Shown here: in pieces, positions 57,601-64,000 of the stretch | Numbering within the stretch: the first letter of the stretch is position 1 | How the letters are laid out: each line of letters opens with the position of its first letter | Source: Lycium barbarum | Lineage: Eukaryota; Streptophyta; Magnoliopsida; Solanales; Solanaceae | Direction: 5' to 3' | NCBI RefSeq assembly: GCF_019175385.1 | Contig: NC_083348.1 | Span: forward strand, 48,444,950-48,508,949 | Length of the DNA stretch: 64,000 nucleotides | The notes under the pieces: generated by a model | Told to the model about the DNA's origin: nothing | What the model saw: the letters and a program-made list of their open reading frames with translations, nothing else | Databases searched by the model: none | Made by a program: the position numbers and the translations under genes

Positions 57601-60600
57601 TGTTACATCCGACATTTTCGCTTATTCGAAAAATTCAAGATAAATTGACTTGTGATGAATAAGGCCACAATTGGACCTTACTTGGTATGAATGTATAGGT
57701 CATGAATTCAATGGCGTGGAATTACGAAAGGAGGCCAAGGGCAAAATTGGAATTTTGGAAACTTGCCCCATGAATTACAATATGTAGCCACCAATTTGGG
57801 CTCAACAAGAATTAATAAAATGAGGCCCAAGCAAGGGAGGCCCAGCCGGCCATGTACACTTGATCCAAGCCCATTGATTAATTAATTTCCATGTGATGAA
57901 TTATCTTATATAAGTCATCTATATCCTTAGAACATTCAAGAAAGAACAAGAAAAAGAAAGAGAGAGGTCACGGCCTAGAGAGAAAAGAAAAGGAAAGAAA
58001 AATTTTTGGAGCCAAATCCTTTGGTTCAAGAATCCATTTCTTGTGGGATTATTACCAAGTGCAAGATTCTCTACAAAGTGATACAATTATCTTGGCAAGA
58101 GGACAACTTTAGTGGCAAGTGGAAATTGAAGAGGAAAGGTAAGAATCAATTCATTTTCTTATGTTATGAAGTTTGGTTCATGTTGTAGTATGTAGAATTG
58201 AGTAGAATTTATGAAAATATGGAAGTTTGTAAAGTGGGTGTGTTGTTTGGAAGTTGGCCGTGAGTGTGTGTTAAGGTGTAGGAAATATGAATTGAATTTT
58301 ATGTGGTAATCTAGTTGTAGTTATGGTGGAAATTGTATTGGAAGTGAAAGTTGAATAAATTAGTGAAAGTTGGAAAATATGAGGCATGGCCGTGTGGCAT
58401 CATGTTGATGATGGAATGTGAATTAAATCTTGTTAGTATGTTAAGTGTGTTATTGTGAAGTGAATGAAAGGATAATGATTCTTGTTGCTATGGAAAAATG
58501 GTTATCAAGTTGTTGTAGGAAAGTATGCAACTTTGTTATGATTTATGTAAAAATGGAAATGAATGTATCAAGAGGCAAATTATGATTATTGTTGATGAAT
58601 TTGGAAGATGGAATTGTATAATGAACTTGTATGTTGAACGTTAGGAGAATTGGATAAATTGTGTCTTTGATGGAAAGTTTGTAAGTTTGCATATCTTATG
58701 TATATCTTGTGAGAATGGTATGATACGCCTCCAAATCGTGTTGTAATGAATTTGATGGGTAATGAACATCAAAATAATAAGTTTGGTTTGGAAGTGTAAG
58801 GTCGGAACGGAAAATATTAAGTTATGACGGAAAGTTGGCAAATTGTGCCTTATTATGTATTTTGAGCTACTTGTCGTTATTATGAATATTGTTGTTGGGT
58901 TGTGTTGATTGTTTGGCTGTGTTTAACTTTTGGGGATGTCATATATACAGAGGAAATGCTGCCGAAATTTCGGTAGGCAAGTATGTGTTAAGTTTGCACT
59001 ATGGAAAAGTTGAAACTAACAAATGGTAAACTTGACCATTTCTAGATTTTGGACGAACTTGGGATCGACGCCAAGCGAGCGTGAGGCGCTATCGAGGTAT
59101 GTGAAGCCTTTCCCTTTGTTCTTAGGCATGTTCTGGATGTGATAGGCTCGGCCGCGAGCCTTAAGTACGACTCCGTTCCCCGGAATTCGAGACGGAAAAC
59201 CGCTCCAATTCCTTCAATTCATTTGAAGCTATTTTCTTGCAAATTGCCTTTAAAGTGAGTTTTTGTACAAAACCTCCCTAAACGGAGTCGGAACACTTCC
59301 AAACGATTATGGATGACCTCATAAGGTCTATTAGCGATAATTTACATATGTTGCCTCGAGTTGGTCCGAGGTGGGCCCACAAGGCCCGATATCTTCTGTA
59401 ATACTTTAAATACTTCCCTTTTGTCCGAGTTTCTCAGAAAACAATTGAACTATTATTTTGATTATGATACAACTATTTTTATGCAATTCTTACAAAATGA
59501 TTTCTGAACATCTGAGAATCTGATTCTGTCGTGCCTTCCCAAGTAGGATATAGGCGCGTACTATGCATACTATCTGGATACTCTGATTTTGACTCGCCGT
59601 TTGGCACCCTTCAGTTTGATTGAGTCTGTATGTAAGTAGTTTCTCATTTATCGGTTCGTGTCTGTCTCAATGCATTCCTTCACTGCGTCCCAGGCCAGGT
59701 TCTGTTATCGTGCATATTTCTCTGCATTGTTCACCGCGTCCCTCGGCGTGCGGGCGGGGATCTGTATGTCTGTATGATATTACGATCTGTGTATGGGGAT
59801 GGCGGCCAGGATGACATATGATCTGATCTGATTCTGTCTGTCCACCGCGTCCCGTACTAAGAGGGCCGGGTTCTGTTACCGCGCCCCCAGACAGGGCCGG
59901 GATCTGTATGAATGTATGCGTGTGCTATCTATATTTATATAAGCACATGCCTCTGTATGATTCTGTATGACTCTGTACTACTCTGCATGCATAATTCTGT
60001 CCGACATACTTCTGTCTGTCCGTCTGAAAGACGACTACGTCTGTATGTCAGTATGGATTCCGATTCTGCTCGTCTGTCCGTATTATGATTCCGTTTGTCT
60101 GTCCGAACCATAATTCTGTTTATTTGTATGGTACACGGTTCTGTATGTCTGTCTGGATCATGACTCTGTCCGTCAGTCTGATTTATGGTTCTGTTCGTTA
60201 TATTTCTGTGACTCCGGTTCGGACTATGTTTATATCTGTTATGTTCTGCTTTACGTACTCGGTACATTTTTCGTACTGACCCCCGTTCTTCGGGGGCTGC
60301 GCTACATGCCCGCAGGTACCGACGCACCCGGTGATACGCCGCCAGCGTAGGGTTCTAATTCTGCTGTTTGAAGAGCTCCTTTCATCCGGAGCGTATACTT
60401 TTGGTATATATATCTTTTGTCTTCTCTATACTCTGTATGTATGGATATTCTGGGTACGGCGGGGCCCTGTCCCGTCATATGATTCTGTATGTCTGTAGAG
60501 GCCTGTAGATAGATGTGTGGGTTACGGGTTTCGTCTGTATGTTAGCCATATCGGCTTATCTGTATGTTTCTGTATGTCCAGATATATATATATGTTTGCG

Positions 60601-60743
60601 CGCGTGTCGTAGTTGTATCGGTCTACTTCTGTAACTTCTGTTTTAAAAAAAAAATATTTGTATGATTCGAATTCGATCGGGTAGGTACGTATGGGTACCC
60701 AGTTAGGGTACCAGTCGCGGTCCACGAGGTTTGGGTTGTGACA
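57601..60743 (+). repeat. 3' LTR of element D (3143 bp)
   Basis: It pairs with 50938-54110. The first 1.75 kb differ at only about three places by eye; the last 1.4 kb show roughly thirty substitutions and two deletions of about 10-13 bp (near 59528 and 59630). Donor copy at 58139, hairpin block at 60260-60314. The A-run is shorter (near 60645). Confidence 0.95.
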
Positions 60744-62798
60744 GTTAGTTCCGTTGCATTTGTAGAGGTTTCAGATGGAATATGGAGTTAGCGGGATTGT
60801 TTGAATCCTTGAGTATTGCTTGAAATGCTATTGAATTATGTTTGAATAATCTTGAATTAGTTAATAAATATGAAAATGTTGATATTAGCTTGATATTGTG
60901 AAGTTGGAATGGAAGTTGTCGCCTTATGTAGAAAGGAAGAATAATTACGTTAGAATGTGTTTTATTGTGGTTGTTGATGTTGTTGGTATTGTTGTGGGTG
61001 TTGATTGTTTATATTATGGCCGAGTAAGTTCTCGGGGATGTTGAATTTATAGGGGAAATGCTGCCGAAATTTCGGTAGAAAAAAAGGGATTTAAGTTTGA
61101 ATTCTTAAAGCTTGAAACTCATATTTGGTTACTATCACCAATTGTAGATTTTAGAGGAAACGGGAGTTTAGTTCGGACGAGCGTAAAACGCGAATAATGT
61201 ATGTATAGCCCTACCATTCCTTCTTTTGGCATGTCTTAGATGTACTAGGTTTGAATTTGAGCCTCGGGGAATACTCTGTTCATAGAAATCCGAGTTTACT
61301 TTTAGTACTATTTCATTCAATGAAATTGAATTAGAATCTTATGTTTGTTGGAAAGAAATGCTCAAGCGCTCGTAACTTTCACGTACGTAACTGAATCGCC
61401 TCGAAACTTTCATGGATGACTCCATAGAGTCTAATATTTGGAAATTTCGTACGCCCCCTCGACTTTACCCGAGGTGGGCCCACTAGTACTGAGACTTTCT
61501 TTGTTCGTCTTATTTAACCTATTTCTGTATGACACCAAAAGGGAACTTTTGCCTATGAATTTAAGGCTCCGTTTGATTTGCTCCATAAGTTATTTGAAAG
61601 CTCCCTAATATGATTGTTACTAACACTTTCAGGAAATGACCTATGAGATATTTTTCGAAAGTTTTGTAAACTTAAAGGCTCACATCTTTCGTATACTAAT
61701 TCTGACAGACTCGATACCTACTTTGAGCTTTCTGGCATCAATACATTTATATGTATTTGTTTGTCGAGCCTTGGAATTTAATTGTGTATATGCATATGGT
61801 TTCGGCACTACTCTGCTCGTGCCTACTATTACGATATTGTTCGCCGGTTTTGTGATCGTGCGTATTATGACATATTCGGCAGTATGATGTATTACGATCC
61901 CCGAGACCTCGCCATAGGGCCGGGTAACGTTTGTGGAGTTATGCTGTGATATGGCTTATGATATGTTTTGATGATATGATATGTTGTGATGATATGTTAT
62001 GTTTGGGGTTCGTACGGAGATTTGAAACCTTCTGGAGTATGCGGTGTTGTGGCACCAGCGTCGGAGTGGTGACCACGTTCCTGAGCCTTATGCATGATTT
62101 TCATATGCATTATATGTATGCACATGTTTTCAGCACAGGTTATGGTATACTGATTCGGTATTCTCTTTTTGTATCTTTCCCTTCAGTTGTGATTTGAATT
62201 TCTGTACTCTATGCTTTACATACTCAGTACATCTTTCGTACTGACCCCCTTTCTTCGGGGGCTGCGTTTCATGCCCGCAGGTGCAGAGGTTCGTGATCTG
62301 CCAGAGTAGGACACACATTCTGCTACTACAGAGTGCTCCTTTTGATTCGGAGCCCATCTTTTGGTACATATCTTCTGTCATGTATATGTTTCTGTATATT
62401 CGACTATTTGGGGTACGGCGGGGCCCTGTCCCATCATATGTTTCCGGTATGGTTTGTAGAGGCCTGTAGTCATATATGTGGGTCGTGGGTCCTATGTGTG
62501 TTCGCTTTGTTTATGATCTGCGTCTAAATGCGGTCCTGTCTGTTATGGCGGCCATGGTGGCCCATATATTTGTATATGTGCATACATTCGGCGATGTGTA
62601 TTCCGCCGCCCCTTTTGGCTTTGATATGATATCTTTGCACGCGCGACCGCTTAAGATAATATTTGATCTCAGATCCGTTTAAAATGATTAATATGAAATC
62701 TGATTTAAATAAGTATATGACGAGTTAGTATGTAAGTCTGTTTGGGGTGTCCAAATAGGGCACCAGTCGCGGCCCACGGAGGTGGGTCGTGACAAAAG

Positions 62799-62810
62799 TG
62801 GTATCAGAGC
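62799..62810 (+). other. Primer-binding site of element E
   Basis: TGGTATCAGAGC, 4 bases after the LTR end at 62794. The leader hairpin with a GTGCAC loop (62870-62875) follows at 62852-62891. Confidence 0.95.
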
Positions 62811-62998
62811 GGTTTGTCCTCGGAATGTCTACAGGCCGTGTCTCGTAGAATCTTGTTTATCGGTGTGTTGTGCACCACATCTATAAATAGGAGGCTACAG
62901 GACATTTAGGGTGTTACCTTTCTTCGAATCTTAGATCATGCGATAGAGCTGTGCTATTAGGATGACCCTTTTCTGATCAATTGTTGTGTTTTTTAGTG

Positions 62999-63520
62999 AT
63001 GCCTCCGAAGAAGGCGACGGCTTCCCAGAAGAGCAAGGCGGTGGTAGGAGAGATTAGTCAGGTGCAGAGAGTTACCCGGGCTCATGCTCAGGATTTGCCC
63101 GGCGTTGTGCTCCAGTCAGAGGGTTCAGCTACACCACCACCGGAGGAGCCTGGAGCAGGTCCATCATTAGCTCCAGAGGCTCCAGCGCCCGAGCCTCTAG
63201 CTCCTCAGCCAGAGGCGGAGGGTAGGACGTTGAGGGAGGCTGTACAGTTTCTGACGACGTTGGTGGCAGGACAGGCTCGCAGACGCGGGCTGAGAGGTGA
63301 TGATGATGATAGGCGTGATAGCCTGAGGGTCCGTGATTTTCTGACATGTAGTCCCCCAGAGTTTTTCGGGTCTAAGCCCGAGGAGGATCCCCAGGAATTC
63401 ATTCGGCAGATGCGGCGCTCATTGGGACTGGTCAGGGCTTCAGAGACCGAGTCCGTTGAGTTAGCCTCGCATAGATTACGAGATGTCGCGGCGAATTTGT
63501 ATGAGTCCTGGGAGTTGTCC
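62999..63520 (+). pseudogene. gag: Gag of element E, cut by LTR F
   Basis: The frame is open from the ATG at 62999 (MPPKKATASQKSK) to the insertion. The acceptor TTTTTTAG ends 2 bases upstream, with CTGAT at 62973-62977 as a possible branch point. The Ala/Pro-rich N-terminus, LTTLVAGQARR, CSPPEFFGSKPEEDPQEF and ASETESVELASHRLRDVAANLYESWELS match D and G. About 174 residues remain; the rest, and any pol, would follow LTR F outside the window. The opened frame itself shows no stop before the break. Confidence 0.92.
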
Positions 63521-64000
63521 TGTTGTATCCCGTAATTTCGCATAATTGGAAAGTCTTGGAAATAATTAAGACTTGTATGTTATAAGGCAATATCTTGATT
63601 TTAGTTAATATGTCTAGGTTGTTTATGAAAAATATTGGTGTGAAAATATGAATGAAGTCCAAGGACAAAATTGGGATTTCGGAAATTAGTTTCGGGAATT
63701 ACAAAACGAGAGTTTTAATGAATTGGGCTCAACTAAAACTTAAGGAAAAAAAATTAGGCCCAACTAAGGGGGTGGCCGGCCAAGTCTTGGCCCAACCCCT
63801 TTAATTGATCATGTGATCAATTAATTAAGAGAGGATAAGTATAAATACACTTAGCCATTAGAAAGTTCAAGAACAAAATAAAGCAAACCATTGAAGAGCC
63901 AAGAAAAGCTCTCGGCCCAAACCTAGGGGAAAAAGAAAAAAAATTCTAGCCTTGATCTTGGTCTTAAAAATCTTGTTCTTCCTGTATTCGTAGAGTATGC
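63521..64000 (+). mobile_element. LTR F, first 480 bp, running off the window
   Basis: TGTTGTATCCCG starts directly after TGTCC (63516-63520), the likely target duplication. GGCCGGCC at 63774-63781, a 20-nt palindrome at 63803-63822, TATA box TATAAATA at 63840-63847 and the same leader-style sequence as LTR E show it is a U3/R start of the same family. Solo LTR or full element cannot be told from here. Confidence 0.85.

Larger units (their letters stand above)
50938..60743 (+). mobile_element. Element D: gag-only (TR-GAG type) retrotransposon
   Basis: It is complete: 5' LTR 50938-54110, primer site 54114-54125, gag 54313-55785, non-coding 55786-57564, palindrome and polypurine tract 57565-57600, 3' LTR 57601-60743. 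GTTAG flanks at 50933-50937 and 60744-60748. There is no protease, RT or integrase, so it must borrow them. This is the layout described for TR-GAG elements. High LTR similarity and the open gag make it the youngest element in the window. Confidence 0.95.
50020..62794 (+). repeat. 5' LTR of element E, interrupted by element D
   Basis: TGTTATATCCCG starts at 50020 and GGGTCGTGACA ends at 62794, four bases before a primer site. The left target site is GCATC (50015-50019); the right copy is outside the window. Without D it is about 2.96 kb. Landmarks: GGCCGGCC at 50270-50277, TATA-like TATATATAC near 50338, donor AAG|GTAAGA (GT at 50578), CCGAAATTTCGG near 61062, GGTATGTATAGCC-like block near 61200 and the double-hairpin block at 62225-62280. 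Confidence 0.92.

Overview
This window is repeat-rich plant nuclear DNA. I find no cellular protein gene, tRNA, organellar segment or bacterial feature. Almost all of it is Ty3/gypsy LTR retrotransposons nested inside one another. Most belong to the chromovirus Tekay/Del type: LTRs of about 2.2-3.2 kb running from TGTTA... or TGTTGTATCCC... to ...GTGACA, a primer-binding site complementary to initiator Met-tRNA (TGGTATCAGAGC), and an integrase ending in a chromodomain-like segment. One minus-strand element with LTRs of about 0.6 kb is more CRM-like. The sequence style suggests a dicot, perhaps Solanaceae; that is an impression and cannot be proven from this window.

Layout. Element A (1-8386, +, left end cut off) is a decayed gag-pol element. 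Positions 8387-8704 and 30160-30996 are the two halves of older host DNA split by element B. Element B (8705-30154, +, target duplication GTATA on both sides) is complete but broken, and carries four later solo LTRs: 9122-12127, 16668-19563, and 20683-26689, the last itself holding 21280-24255. Each has an exact 5-bp target duplication. A minus-strand LTR with its primer site lies at 30997-31600, and 31601-33126 is unassigned.

Element C (33127 to at least 50019, -, CRM-like) fills the right half. It was hit by solo LTR J (34969-36685), solo LTR I (36866-47421, itself hit by minus-strand Tekay element G, 38611-46932) and element E (from 50020). The 5' LTR of E holds element D (50938-60743), a gag-only element of the TR-GAG kind with two closely similar LTRs. 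The gag of E is cut at 63520 by another LTR, F, which runs off the window.

How the parts work together. The autonomous elements once encoded Gag, protease, reverse transcriptase, RNase H and integrase. All pol genes here carry stops, frameshifts or insertions, and only the gag of D is an uninterrupted reading frame. The most interesting signals are non-coding and shared between families: (1) a GGTAAG splice donor about 0.5-0.7 kb into the LTRs and a branch-point/TTTCAG acceptor just before the gag ATG in all five leaders; (2) a pair of adjacent hairpins in the LTR with compensatory base changes; (3) a leader hairpin with a GTGCAC loop downstream of the primer site; (4) an 18-nt palindrome before the polypurine tract; (5) a 5S rRNA-like stretch inside D. 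These suggest a shared RNA programme of splicing, dimerisation and priming, which is inference from sequence alone.
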